A stretch of 64,000 bases of DNA, taken from Bradyrhizobium quebecense. GTDB taxonomy: Bacteria > Pseudomonadota > Alphaproteobacteria > Rhizobiales > Xanthobacteraceae. The DNA lies in contig NZ_CP088022.1 in assembly GCF_013373795.3 (NCBI RefSeq), positions 248,001 to 312,000 on the forward strand, written 5' to 3'. How positions within the stretch are numbered: the first letter of the stretch is position 1; each line of letters starts with the position of its first letter. A program made the translations under genes and the position numbers. The notes below the pieces were generated by a model. That model was not told the origin of the DNA and made no database searches. It worked only from the letters and a program-made list of their open reading frames with translations. Shown in pieces: positions 17,803 to 26,295 of this stretch.

Positions 17803-19374
17803 TCAGCCGAGCGCCTTGATGACGGTGTCGGCGTTGGTCACGACAGAGACGTTCTGCAGCGCGAAGTTGATCGCGGCGTTGTGCCAGTCGGCATTCATGG
17901 TCGAGCAGCAATCCTCCGGCACGATCATGAAATAGCCCTTGTCGGCGCCGGTGCGCGCGGTGTGCTCGACCGACATGTTGGTCCAGGCCCCAGTGTTGAT
18001 GATCATGTCGCGGCCGGTGGCTTTCAGGATGGTCTCGAGCCGGGTACCTTCCCAGGCGCTCATCCGCATCTTCTCGACCACGAAATCGCCCGGGCGCGGC
18101 TCGAGCCCGGAGACCGGCGCCGCGCCCCAGCTGCCGCGCACCATCGCCTTGCTGTCGACCAGTCCCTCGAACAACGGCGCATTCAGCGTCACGCCGGGCG
18201 CGCCCGGCTCGACCACGAACCAGACGTGGATGATGGCGACGCCGCGGGCACGGGCGGCCTCCGCGACGCGGCGGACATTCTCGACGACGTGCTGCTGGCG
18301 GGCATGGGCCGGCGCGCCGGAAGAGGCGAACGCGCCGCCATCCATGATGACGTCGTTCTGCATGTCCTGGATGATCATCGCGCAGCGATGCGGATCGATC
18401 TGCATCTCGCCGGCAGTCAGGTTAGGCGCAGGTGCGGATGATGCGGCACTCGCCGCGCCGCGCTTGCCGCTCATATAGGGCTCATGGCGCGGCCCGACCT
18501 TGGTCGGGATCGCGTACACCGAATGGGTCGCGGTCAGATAGAGCGTGCGGAAATCGGCGCCGCCCCAGGCGAGGTTGGCGACGAGCTCGGGCAGGCGGAC
18601 CTTGCCAAGCAGGTCGCCGGCGGGCGAATAGACCCAGACGCCGCCGGGTGCGGTGACCCAGACATTGCCGCGCTGGTCGCACTTCATGCCGTCGGGCAGG
18701 CCGGGCTCGAGCTCGGAGCGGATGCCGGAGGCGAACACGCGCGGATTGGCGAGCGAGCCGTCGGCGCCGACATCGAAGGCGCGGATCAGCGCCTGCACGG
18801 TGTCGTTGACATAGAGGATGCGCTCGTCGGGCGAGAAGCACAGTCCGTTCGGCTGCTCGAACAGATAACGGTCGACCAGCAGTTTCGGTCCGCCGCCGCC
18901 GGGCGGCACGCGGTAGACGCCCTGGAAGCCGAGCTGGCGCGGCCGCTCGACGCCATAGACCGGCATCCGGCCGTACCAGGGATCGGAGAAATAGATCGCA
19001 CCGGAGGAATGCACGCAGACGTCGTTCGGACTGTTGAGCTCCTGGTTCTCGTAATGCGAGGCCAGCACCTCGCGCCGCCCGTCGGGCCGCTCACGGATCA
19101 GCGAGGAGGTCGCGTGCTCGCAGACGATCAGATTGAGGTCGGCATCATAGGTCATGCCGTTGCACTTGTTCGACGGACGCTTGACCTCGACCACGCCGCG
19201 CCGTGCATCCCAGCGCCGGCGCACGTCACCGGGCATGTCGGAGAACAGCAGGAAATGATCGAGCGGATGCCAGATCGGTCCTTCCGTGAAATCGAAGCCC
19301 GTGCCGACCTGACCGACCGGCGCGTAGGGGTCGATCAGGTCTTCGAACTCCGCGCGCAGCGTGACATGCGTCAT
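17803..19374 (-). CDS. SMP-30/gluconolactonase - isochorismatase-like fusion protein
   Basis: 523 residues holding two hydrolase domains. Residues ~1-300 are a six-bladed SMP-30 beta propeller with metal ligands Glu31 (TEGPIWH), Asn117 (NSPNDVC) and Asp228 (LPDGMKCD), as in gluconolactonases. A short Ala/Ser/Pro linker (305-320) leads to an isochorismatase/nicotinamidase fold (~324-523) with Asp337 (IIQDMQND) and Lys435 (VVEKMRMSAWEGT). The third position of the triad, usually Cys, is Ser468 (TGAWTNMSVEHTAR). Lactone hydrolysis coupled to a second hydrolytic or non-catalytic domain is implied. It lies 9 nt from the azoreductase and 17 nt after the lactonase gene. Confidence 0.88.
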   Translation of the reverse strand: MTHVTLRAEFEDLIDPYAPVGQVGTGFDFTEGPIWHPLDHFLLFSDMPGDVRRRWDARRGVVEVKRPSNKCNGMTYDADLNLIVCEHATSSLIRERPDGRREVLASHYENQELNSPNDVCVHSSGAIYFSDPWYGRMPVYGVERPRQLGFQGVYRVPPGGGGPKLLVDRYLFEQPNGLCFSPDERILYVNDTVQALIRAFDVGADGSLANPRVFASGIRSELEPGLPDGMKCDQRGNVWVTAPGGVWVYSPAGDLLGKVRLPELVANLAWGGADFRTLYLTATHSVYAIPTKVGPRHEPYMSGKRGAASAASSAPAPNLTAGEMQIDPHRCAMIIQDMQNDVIMDGGAFASSGAPAHARQQHVVENVRRVAEAARARGVAIIHVWFVVEPGAPGVTLNAPLFEGLVDSKAMVRGSWGAAPVSGLEPRPGDFVVEKMRMSAWEGTRLETILKATGRDMIINTGAWTNMSVEHTARTGADKGYFMIVPEDCCSTMNADWHNAAINFALQNVSVVTNADTVIKALG

Positions 19375-19391
19375 CGCGTTCGTCCTCGCTG

Positions 19392-20240
19392 TTACGCCGG
19401 AAACCAGTTGCGTTGCGGCAGGCTCTGGACGACGGGCCCGGGCACCTGGTCATGCAGCCGGCCGACCACCATGCCGCCCTCGATCTTCGCCGGGCGATCG
19501 TGCACCGGCAGCAGATAGCGCGAGCTGGAGAGCAGCTTCTTGATCGCGGCCTTCTCGGCGCGCTTGCTGGTGCCGTGATTGCCGGTGGTGCGCGGCTCGG
19601 CGTCCTGGATTTCGTTGAACGGCGTGACGATCTGGTCGTTGAAATCATAGATCACGTCGCCGCAGATCGTCGCGATGCCGTCGGCGGTGTGGACGTGGAT
19701 GTTCATCGAGCCTTCGGTATGGGCGTTGGCGGCGTCGCAATAGACGCCCGGCATCAATTCGACCGGGCCGGTGATCTCGAGGTCGAGGAAGCGCAGCGCG
19801 CTCTTGGTGTGCAGGCGGTCGATCAGGTGCTTGATGTCGGGCGCGGGATATTGCGGGTGCATCAGGCCGGAGACGGAATATTCCAGCTCCTTGCGGTTGA
19901 CGACGACGGTCGTGTTCATCGGGAACAGATCGTCCTTGCCGGCATGATCGATGTGCAGATGGGTGTGGCAGACGAAACGGACGTCGCCCATCCGCACGCC
20001 GTGGCGGGCGAGCTGGTTCTCGATCATGTTCTCGTGGAACTGGAGGCCGCGCATGCCGAGCGTCTCCATGATCTGGTTGGAGCGATAGCCGGTATCGACC
20101 AGCACGGGGTAGGGGCCGCCGAGGATCAGGAAGCCGAGCGTCAGCACTCGGCGGGTGCGGCCGCAATTGTGCCCGAGCACGAGGAAGCTCGATTCCAGCT
20201 CGATATCGCCATAGTCCAGGATCTTGATCTCCAACGGCAT
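19392..20240 (-). CDS. Metallo-beta-lactamase-fold hydrolase, N-acyl homoserine lactonase type
   Basis: 282 residues; ATG 20240 follows GGGAGGGAGAAAG. The di-metal motif HxHxDH is at residues 94-99 (HTHLHIDHAG), followed by a later metal His (AHTEGSM), bridging Asp (ICGDVIYD) and terminal His (LLPVHDRPA). The layout matches AttM/AiiA-like lactonases and related carbon-ring lactonases. In this operon, between an amidohydrolase and an SMP-30 fusion, a catabolic lactone is a likelier substrate than quorum-sensing signals, though quorum quenching cannot be excluded. Confidence 0.86.
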   Translation of the reverse strand: MPLEIKILDYGDIELESSFLVLGHNCGRTRRVLTLGFLILGGPYPVLVDTGYRSNQIMETLGMRGLQFHENMIENQLARHGVRMGDVRFVCHTHLHIDHAGKDDLFPMNTTVVVNRKELEYSVSGLMHPQYPAPDIKHLIDRLHTKSALRFLDLEITGPVELMPGVYCDAANAHTEGSMNIHVHTADGIATICGDVIYDFNDQIVTPFNEIQDAEPRTTGNHGTSKRAEKAAIKKLLSSSRYLLPVHDRPAKIEGGMVVGRLHDQVPGPVVQSLPQRNWFPA

Positions 20241-20289
20241 CTTTCTCCCTCCCAATTCGTGTTCGTTGTTATGTTCGTCCGCAGCGCGC

Positions 20290-21180
20290 CTATGGCCCCA
20301 GCCGATAGACCCGCGCCGCCGTTGTGCTGAAGATCGCCTCGCGCTGCTCGCGGCTGAGCCGTTCGGCGGCCGCCTTGAAGGCGTCGATGAGATCGCGGTA
20401 GCTGCTCCACAGCTTCTCGATCGGAAAGTTCGAGCCGAACAGGCAGCGGTCCGCGCCGAAGATCGCGACCGTGTCGATCATGACGCCGGTGATATGCGCG
20501 GCATCGTTGCGATGGATGAAGGTGCCGAGCCCCGACAGCTTCGACACCACGTTGGGACATTGTGCGAGCCGGGCCATGCCGGCGCGCCAGGCGGCGCGGC
20601 CCTGCGGCGACAGATCCTCCAGCATGCCGGCATGCTGCAGGATGAACGTCACGTCGGGGCAGGCCTCGGCGAGGCCGGCCGCATCGGCCATCTGCGGCGC
20701 GAACACCTGCAGGTCGAAGCTCCAGCCATAGTCGGCGAGATGGCCGACATTGCGCCGGATCACCGGATCGGTGCAGAGATCGGGACGGGCCGCGAAGCGG
20801 TAGAGCGGGTTTTCGTGCCAGTGTAGCTGCATGCGTACCCCGCGCACCAGAGGATAACGCTTCAACCGATCGAGCTGCGGACGGACGTCGTCGACGGTGA
20901 AATCGGCATAGGCGACGAGCGCGTGCGGCCAGCCGTGCTGATCGGCGGTCTGCTGCACCCAGGCCGCCTCGTCCTCGAACTGGCCGTTCGGCCAGTTGGT
21001 CTGGACATAGACCGAGCGGGTGACGCCGGCGCCCTTGAGGTCGTCGAGATATTCCTCGATCGGATAGTCGCGGCGGATCGGCTCGTAGGGGCCGAAGATG
21101 CGCGGCCGCATCGGGCCGGACAGCCAGGCGAGATCGGCCTGGCGCCAGATGTGATGATGTGCGTCGACAATGCCGGTCAC
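20290..21180 (-). CDS. Amidohydrolase family protein (COG3618 lactonase/amidohydrolase-2)
   Basis: 296-residue TIM-barrel hydrolase with N-terminal IVDAHHHIWR, middle motifs MQLHWHEN and FILQHAGM, NVVSKLSGL and final CLFGSNFPIEKL. In that last motif the usual SDWP Asp is Asn (GSNFP), a substitution seen in part of this family. It starts at GTG 21180 after AAGGAGAG and overlaps the CoxE-like stop by 4 nt (GTGA). It probably opens a lactone or cyclic ester/amide made by the molybdenum hydroxylase pathway. It is a paralogue of the protein at 8790-9644. Confidence 0.85.
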   Translation of the reverse strand: MTGIVDAHHHIWRQADLAWLSGPMRPRIFGPYEPIRRDYPIEEYLDDLKGAGVTRSVYVQTNWPNGQFEDEAAWVQQTADQHGWPHALVAYADFTVDDVRPQLDRLKRYPLVRGVRMQLHWHENPLYRFAARPDLCTDPVIRRNVGHLADYGWSFDLQVFAPQMADAAGLAEACPDVTFILQHAGMLEDLSPQGRAAWRAGMARLAQCPNVVSKLSGLGTFIHRNDAAHITGVMIDTVAIFGADRCLFGSNFPIEKLWSSYRDLIDAFKAAAERLSREQREAIFSTTAARVYRLGP

Positions 21181-22295
21181 GCAGCTCTCCTTGTTCCAAG
21201 CGACAGCAGATGCGCGACCACTGCCGCGCTCGATCCGCCGTCCACGAGATCATCGACAAAGCGCTGGATCGCGATCAGTGCCTCGGTTTGCGGCTTGAAT
21301 CCGGGCGATGTCGCCAGCGGCGTCAGCCAGCTCACGCGCCAGGCCCGGCGCGACAGCTTTGCGACGGCATCGCGCAGCGCGGCCGGATCGCCGCGTTCGA
21401 GACCGTCGGAGACGATCACCACCGCGGCGCCGCGGGCATATCCGCCGAACCGCGGCACGGCGAGGAAGGCCTGCAGCGCGTCGCCGATCCTTGTGCCGCC
21501 GTCCCAGTCGCTGACCAGGAAGGAGGCCGCATTCAGCGCCTGCTCGCGCCGCTTCAGCCGCAGCGCCGGCGTGACGCGGGTCAGCCGCGTGCCGAAGGTG
21601 AACACCTCGACATTGCCGGCCGCCTGCACCAGCACGTGCGCCAGCCGCATGTTCTCCTCGGTGCGCGCCTTCATCGAGCCGGAGACGTCGATCAGGAACA
21701 GGATCTTGCGCGGGCGGTGGCGGCGGCGCATCCGTCCGAGCCGCAGCACCTCGCCGTCATTGCGCACGCTTTCACGTAGAGTGCGGCGGAGGTCGGCGAA
21801 CGGGCCGCTCCTCGCACGCCGTCGCCGGTGGCCGCGGCGACGCGGCAGCCGCTGTGCCGCCTCGCGCGCCAGCCGGCGCAGCGGATCGCTGGTCGCGGTC
21901 TGGGCAAATCGTCGCTCGACCAGCGCCTCGGCGCGCGCCGCGGCGAGGCCGGATTCGTTGGCCTCATCGGCAAGCGGCGGCTCGTCCTCGCCGCGGCCTT
22001 CCTCCTGCAGGCGAACGGTCTCCTCGTCCTCGCCCTCGGCCTGCTCGATCGCATCAGTGCCGCGGAAATGGATGTCGAACAGCCGGTCATACGTTGCACG
22101 GCGCTCCGGCGGCGGCGCCAGCGTCGCAAGCCCGGCCTGACGGATGTGCTCCAGGCTGCGCGGTCCGAGCAGTTCGATCGCCGCGAGAAAACTCGCCGTC
22201 TGTTCCGGTGCGACCGAGAAGCCGTTGGCGCGCAGCAGCGCAACAAAGGTGACGAAGATTTGCGCGGCGTGCGGCAGCTTGAGGTCGTCGCTCAC
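21177..22295 (-). CDS. coxE: CoxE-like VWA-domain protein
   Basis: 372 residues. An N-terminal helical region is followed by an acidic stretch (about 85-115, EGEDEETVRLQEEGRGEDE), a very basic segment (RRRGHRRRRARSG), and a C-terminal von Willebrand A domain with the MIDAS motif FLIDVSGSM and VIVSDGLERGD. CoxE works with the AAA+ protein CoxD in inserting sulphur and copper or maturing Mo-hydroxylases in CO dehydrogenase systems; here it probably matures the adjacent molybdenum enzyme. It starts at GTG 22295, overlapping the CoxD-like stop by 4 nt. Confidence 0.9.
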   Translation of the reverse strand: MSDDLKLPHAAQIFVTFVALLRANGFSVAPEQTASFLAAIELLGPRSLEHIRQAGLATLAPPPERRATYDRLFDIHFRGTDAIEQAEGEDEETVRLQEEGRGEDEPPLADEANESGLAAARAEALVERRFAQTATSDPLRRLAREAAQRLPRRRGHRRRRARSGPFADLRRTLRESVRNDGEVLRLGRMRRRHRPRKILFLIDVSGSMKARTEENMRLAHVLVQAAGNVEVFTFGTRLTRVTPALRLKRREQALNAASFLVSDWDGGTRIGDALQAFLAVPRFGGYARGAAVVIVSDGLERGDPAALRDAVAKLSRRAWRVSWLTPLATSPGFKPQTEALIAIQRFVDDLVDGGSSAAVVAHLLSLGTRRAA

Positions 22296-23173
22296 GCGGC
22301 CGCCTCCGCTATGATCGCATCAAGCCGGGGCGAGATGAAATGCAGGTCCTCTTCGTCCTTCAGCGCAACGCCGATCGAGCGCTTGAACGCATCAGGCCAG
22401 CGCGCGCCCCCCTTGTGCAGCAGGGTTGCGGCCTCCGCCCAGTCGACCGCCTCGGCAACCCCCGGCGCCTTGCTCAGCGGCTCGCGGCGCAGCCGGCCGA
22501 CCGCGGCGACCACGGCGCGGGCAGTCGCCTCGGCGACACTGGAGGCCCGCATCATCACGATCCGCGCCTCGCGCTCGGCATTCGGATAATCGATCCAGTG
22601 ATAGACGCAGCGCCGCCGCAGCGCCTCGTGCAGATCGCGCGTCCGGTTCGAGGTCAGCACCACGACGGGATGCTCGGTGGCGCGCACGGTGCCGCGCTCG
22701 GGGATCGAGATCTGGAAGTCGGAGAGGAATTCGAGTAGGAAGGCCTCGAACTCCTGATCGGCACGGTCGATTTCATCGATCAGAAGAACGGTCGCATCCG
22801 GCGCGCGCAACGCGGCCAGCATCGGCCGCTCGATCAGGAAGGACTCGCCATAGATGTCGATGCTCTCTTCGCCCGCCTGCCGGATCGCCAGCATCTGGCG
22901 CGGATAGTTCCACTCATAGAGCGCGGCGGATGCGTCGATGCCCTCATAGCATTGCAGGCGGATCAGCCTGCGGCCGAGCACGGCGGCGATCGCTTTCGCG
23001 GCCTCGGTCTTGCCGACACCCGGCGCGCCCTCGAGCAGCAGCGGCTTGCCGAGCGCGAGCGAGAGATAGGAGGCGGTCGCGATGCCGTCGTCGGCGAGGT
23101 AATAGGCCGCGCGCAGCGCCTTCTCCAGCGCCTCGGGGCTGTCGATACCGACAATGTTGCTGCGGACCGGCAT
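22292..23173 (-). CDS. coxD: CoxD/MoxR-like AAA+ ATPase
   Basis: 293-residue chaperone ATPase. Walker A is GAPGVGKT (49-56), Walker B LLIDEIDRAD, sensor 1 VVLTSNRTRD, and an Arg finger is in ALRRRCVYHW. The segment LIRLQCYEGIDASAALYEWNY is typical of CoxD/NorQ-type proteins that pair with VWA proteins. It is translationally coupled to the following CoxE-like gene and lies 9 nt after the molybdopterin subunit C-terminal half, so it is likely the maturation ATPase of this hydroxylase. Confidence 0.92.
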   Translation of the reverse strand: MPVRSNIVGIDSPEALEKALRAAYYLADDGIATASYLSLALGKPLLLEGAPGVGKTEAAKAIAAVLGRRLIRLQCYEGIDASAALYEWNYPRQMLAIRQAGEESIDIYGESFLIERPMLAALRAPDATVLLIDEIDRADQEFEAFLLEFLSDFQISIPERGTVRATEHPVVVLTSNRTRDLHEALRRRCVYHWIDYPNAEREARIVMMRASSVAEATARAVVAAVGRLRREPLSKAPGVAEAVDWAEAATLLHKGGARWPDAFKRSIGVALKDEEDLHFISPRLDAIIAEAAA

Positions 23174-23182
23174 GAAGAGACC

Positions 23183-24205
23183 TCAGCGCCGCGGTTGCGG
23201 CCGTGCGCCGCCTTGCGCCTTGATCGCGCGCAGCACTTTCTCCGGCGTGATCGGCAGGTCGTCGATACGCACGCCGACTGCATTGAAGATCGCGTTCGCG
23301 ACCGCGGGCAACACCGGATTGGCGCACATCTCGCCGGGTCCCTTGGCGCCGAACGGGCCGTCGGGCGCCGGGCGTTCCAGCACCGCAATGTCGTGCGGGC
23401 AGATATCGCCGGGGCCCGGCATCAGGTATTCGACGAAATCGCGCGGGCCATGCACCGGCTCCGGATAATAGGGCTCCGGCGTCTCGTAGAGCGCGTGGCT
23501 GACACCCATCCAGGCGCCGCCCACCAGCTGCTGCTCGACCAGCCGCGGATTGAGCGCGCGGCCGAGCTCATAGGCAGAATCCATCCTGACCATGTCGACC
23601 TCGCCGGTCTCGTCGTCGACCTCGACCTCCGCGACGAGACAGGCATGCGCATAACAGGTCGCCGGCGACATCTCGCCGGTTTCGGGGTCGACGTCGGACA
23701 GCGGCACCAGGAAGATACCGCGGCCGGAGATCGTCTTGCCCTGCTTGAACTGCGCGGCAATCGCGACGTCCTTGGTCGAGATCGAGCGGTGCGGCGCACC
23801 CTTGACGTGGATGTTGCCGCGGCCGTCGGTCTCGAGATCTGCGGCGTTCACCTCGAGCTCCTCGGCGGCCGCCTCCATCATCACGCCACGGGCTTCCCGC
23901 GCCGCCGCCATCACCGCGTTGCCGACGCGGTGGGTGCCGCGCGAGGCGAACGAGCCCATGCAATGCGGCCCGGTGTCCGAATCCGCGGTGTCGACATAGA
24001 CGTCCTCGACCGGCACGCCGAGCGTTTCGGCGCAGATTTGCCGCGTCACTGACTTCATGCCCTGGCCAAGATCGATCGAGGACAGCGCCACGGTGAACTT
24101 GCCGCTCGGGTTGGAGTGCACCAGCGCCTGGCTCGGGTCGCCGCCGAGATTCATCCCGATGGGATAGTTGACTGACGCGATGCCGCGTCCGCGATGCCGG
24201 GTCAT
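23183..24205 (-). CDS. Molybdopterin-binding subunit, C-terminal half (xanthine dehydrogenase family)
   Basis: 340 residues corresponding to the second molybdopterin-binding domain of CoxL/XdhB-type subunits. It begins with GRGIASVNYPIGMNLGG and contains the GQG motif (SIDLGQGMKSVTRQICAETLGVP), DTGPHCMGSFASRGTH, and GAKGPGEMCANPVLPAVANAI, whose Glu is the expected catalytic base at the Mo site. It is in a different frame from the preceding N-terminal half, with its own ATG 24205 and a perfect AGGAGG nine bases upstream. It therefore looks like a true split subunit rather than a chance frameshift product. Confidence 0.88.
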   Translation of the reverse strand: MTRHRGRGIASVNYPIGMNLGGDPSQALVHSNPSGKFTVALSSIDLGQGMKSVTRQICAETLGVPVEDVYVDTADSDTGPHCMGSFASRGTHRVGNAVMAAAREARGVMMEAAAEELEVNAADLETDGRGNIHVKGAPHRSISTKDVAIAAQFKQGKTISGRGIFLVPLSDVDPETGEMSPATCYAHACLVAEVEVDDETGEVDMVRMDSAYELGRALNPRLVEQQLVGGAWMGVSHALYETPEPYYPEPVHGPRDFVEYLMPGPGDICPHDIAVLERPAPDGPFGAKGPGEMCANPVLPAVANAIFNAVGVRIDDLPITPEKVLRAIKAQGGARPQPRR

Positions 24206-24207
24206 GG

Positions 24208-25797
24208 TCAGCGCCTCCTGGTGCCGAAGACGGAAGAGAAGCGGGTGGCGCCATGCGACGGCGAGGCCTGCCGCGGTGGCGGAGGTGATGGTGGCGTTGA
24301 AGAGGGCGGCGGTGGCGGCTCGCGGGTCGCGGCCGGCGCGCGGTCATACGTCGTGCGCTGCTGGCCCGGTGCGGCCGCCGACGCGTGCGGTTCCCGCGGC
24401 GTCAGCGTCACGGCGGCACGGATCCCGCCACCATCCTTGCGCGACGACATCCGCTTGAACTCCTCGCGGAGCGGCCATTTGGCCTTCTCGGCGGCGACCT
24501 GCACGCATTCGATCAGCGCGGTGTTCTTGGCCTCGCGGCGGTGCGCCTTCATGTCGCCGTCGCGATACGCATTGAGGATCCGGAATTCCATCGGGTCCAT
24601 GCCGACCAGATGCGCGAGCTTGTCCATCTGGCACTCGATGGCGAAATCCATCGCCGTGACACCGAAGCCGCGCATCGCGGTCGCGGGCGTCCGGTTGGTG
24701 AAGACGCAGTAGACGTCGCCATGGACGTTCGGGATCGTGTAGGGGCCGGGCAGATGGGCGGCGCATTTCACCGCCGCATAGCTCGACAGCCGCGTATAGG
24801 CGCCGCTGTCGAAATAGGCGCGCACCTTGCGGGCGACGACGCGGCCGTCGCGCATCACGCCGTCCTTGATGTAGATGCGCTCGGCACCGCGCGGCGGGCC
24901 GTATTGCATCTCCTCTTCGCGCCCGAACACGTAGCGCACCGGGCGCCCGGTCAGCATCGCGCCGAGAATGCACAGCGGCTCGGTCAAGGTATCGACCTTG
25001 CCGCCGAACCCGCCGCCGACCGTGCCGCCGATGAAGTGGAAGGTGTTGGAGGGCACATCGAGGATCTTGGCGCAGGTGTCGACCGAGAAGAACAGCGCCT
25101 GTGTCGAGGTGTAGACGATGTAGCGGCCGTTGGTGTCGGGTGCGGCAATCGAACCGTTGGTCTCGGTCGGCGCGTGCTCGATCGGCGACATCTGGTAGCG
25201 CTGCTCCAGCACATGGTCGGCCGAGGCCAGGGCGCGGTCGGCGTCGCCGAAGCGCAACTGCTGGCGATCATAGGTCTCGTGATAGGTGAAGGTGTTCTTG
25301 GGATAGACCTCGTTGACCACGGGCGCGCCGGGCTTCAGCGCGTCTTCAACGTCGAACACCGCCGGCAGCGGCTCATAGTCGATCTTGACCTTCGCAATGG
25401 CTTCAAACGCCTCGCGCGGACTGTCGGCGACGATGGCGACGATCGGCTCGCCCTTGTAGCGCACCTTGTCGACCGCGAGCGACGGCTCATCGTCCTTGCC
25501 GAAATTGATCAGGCTGAGCAGCGTGTTCAAATTGCGCGGCACGTCGGAGGCGCGGATCACGCGTCGCACCCCCTGCGACCGCTCGGCCTCCGAAGTGTCG
25601 ATGCGGCGCAGCCGCGCATGAGAATGGGCGCTGCGGACCACCTTCAGGTGCAGCATGCCTTGCAGCTTGTGGTCGTCGAAATAGGGCGAGGTGCCGGTGA
25701 CATGGCCGAGCATGTCCTGGCGCTGCGTGCCTTTGCCGATCTCCTTCAGATTGTCGTCGCGCTCGTCGGCGAAGAGGTCCTTGCGCAATTCCAGCAT
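24208..25797 (-). CDS. Molybdopterin-binding subunit, N-terminal half (xanthine dehydrogenase family)
   Basis: 529 residues. It opens with the aldehyde-oxidase a/b hammerhead domain (~20-140, KGTQRQDMLGHVTGTSPYFDD), then the first Mo-cofactor domain with GGTVGGGFGGK and the active-site loop TPATAMRGFGVTAMDFAIECQMD. The loop is of the xanthine-dehydrogenase AxRGFG kind. It has neither the AYxCSFR of CO dehydrogenase form I nor AYRGAGR of form II, so CO is an unlikely substrate. After ~residue 465 the chain turns into a Pro/Ala/Arg-rich tail with runs of Pro and ends at 24208, 2 nt before the C-terminal half begins. Confidence 0.88.
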   Translation of the reverse strand: MLELRKDLFADERDDNLKEIGKGTQRQDMLGHVTGTSPYFDDHKLQGMLHLKVVRSAHSHARLRRIDTSEAERSQGVRRVIRASDVPRNLNTLLSLINFGKDDEPSLAVDKVRYKGEPIVAIVADSPREAFEAIAKVKIDYEPLPAVFDVEDALKPGAPVVNEVYPKNTFTYHETYDRQQLRFGDADRALASADHVLEQRYQMSPIEHAPTETNGSIAAPDTNGRYIVYTSTQALFFSVDTCAKILDVPSNTFHFIGGTVGGGFGGKVDTLTEPLCILGAMLTGRPVRYVFGREEEMQYGPPRGAERIYIKDGVMRDGRVVARKVRAYFDSGAYTRLSSYAAVKCAAHLPGPYTIPNVHGDVYCVFTNRTPATAMRGFGVTAMDFAIECQMDKLAHLVGMDPMEFRILNAYRDGDMKAHRREAKNTALIECVQVAAEKAKWPLREEFKRMSSRKDGGGIRAAVTLTPREPHASAAAPGQQRTTYDRAPAATREPPPPPSSTPPSPPPPRQASPSHGATRFSSVFGTRRR

Positions 25798-25809
25798 GGC
25801 ATTGTTCCC

Positions 25810-26289
25810 TTACGCGCGGGCCCGGCCGCCGGAAGCGGCTGATAGCACGGCGTTGATGATCGGCTCATAGCCGGTGCAGCGGCAGATATTGCCGGAGATC
25901 GCCTCGACCACCTCCGCACGGCTCGGTTGCGGATTGCGGTCGAGCAGCGCTTTGGCGGCCATCAGCATGCCCGGCGTGCAGTAGCCGCACTGCGCGGCGA
26001 AATTGTCAGCGAAGGCGCGTTGCAGCGGGTGCAGGGTGGGGCCGTCCTTGATGCCGTCGAGCGTCTCGACCGAGCGGCCGGCGACCGTTTCGGCCAGCGT
26101 CAGGCACGAGAGGTGCAGCTCGCCGTCGATCAGCACGCTGCAGGTGCCGCAGCCGCCCTGGCCGCAACCGAACTTCGGCGTCATGTCGCCGATCAGCTCA
26201 CGCAGCGCGACCAGGAGATTGGTGCCGCCGTCGACGAAGATCGCGACGTCGCGGCCGTTGTGGCTGAATTGCAGAGGGGTCTTGGCCAT
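25810..26289 (-). CDS. 2Fe-2S subunit of the molybdenum hydroxylase (CoxS-like)
   Basis: 159 residues, usual size. Plant-type ferredoxin cluster ligands are Cys42, 47, 50 and 62 (FGCGQGGCGTCSVL...SCLTL). The second cluster has Cys101, 104, 136 and 138 (QCGYCTPGM...GNICRCTG). It carries electrons from the Mo site to the FAD subunit. It lies 6 nt after the FAD subunit and 12 nt before the molybdopterin subunit, giving gene order FAD - FeS - Mo as in cox operons (M-S-L). Confidence 0.95.
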   Translation of the reverse strand: MAKTPLQFSHNGRDVAIFVDGGTNLLVALRELIGDMTPKFGCGQGGCGTCSVLIDGELHLSCLTLAETVAGRSVETLDGIKDGPTLHPLQRAFADNFAAQCGYCTPGMLMAAKALLDRNPQPSRAEVVEAISGNICRCTGYEPIINAVLSAASGGRARA

Positions 26290-26295
26290 GACGAT

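Noticed and set aside
19392..20240. Quorum-quenching AHL lactonase as the sole role
   Set aside because: The fold fits, but the gene is inside a catabolic run with other lactone/amide hydrolases, making pathway lactone hydrolysis the simpler reading.
22292..26289. Form I CO dehydrogenase operon
   Set aside because: Gene order is cox-like, but the large-subunit loop lacks the CSFR signature and the subunit is split, so CO oxidation is not supported.
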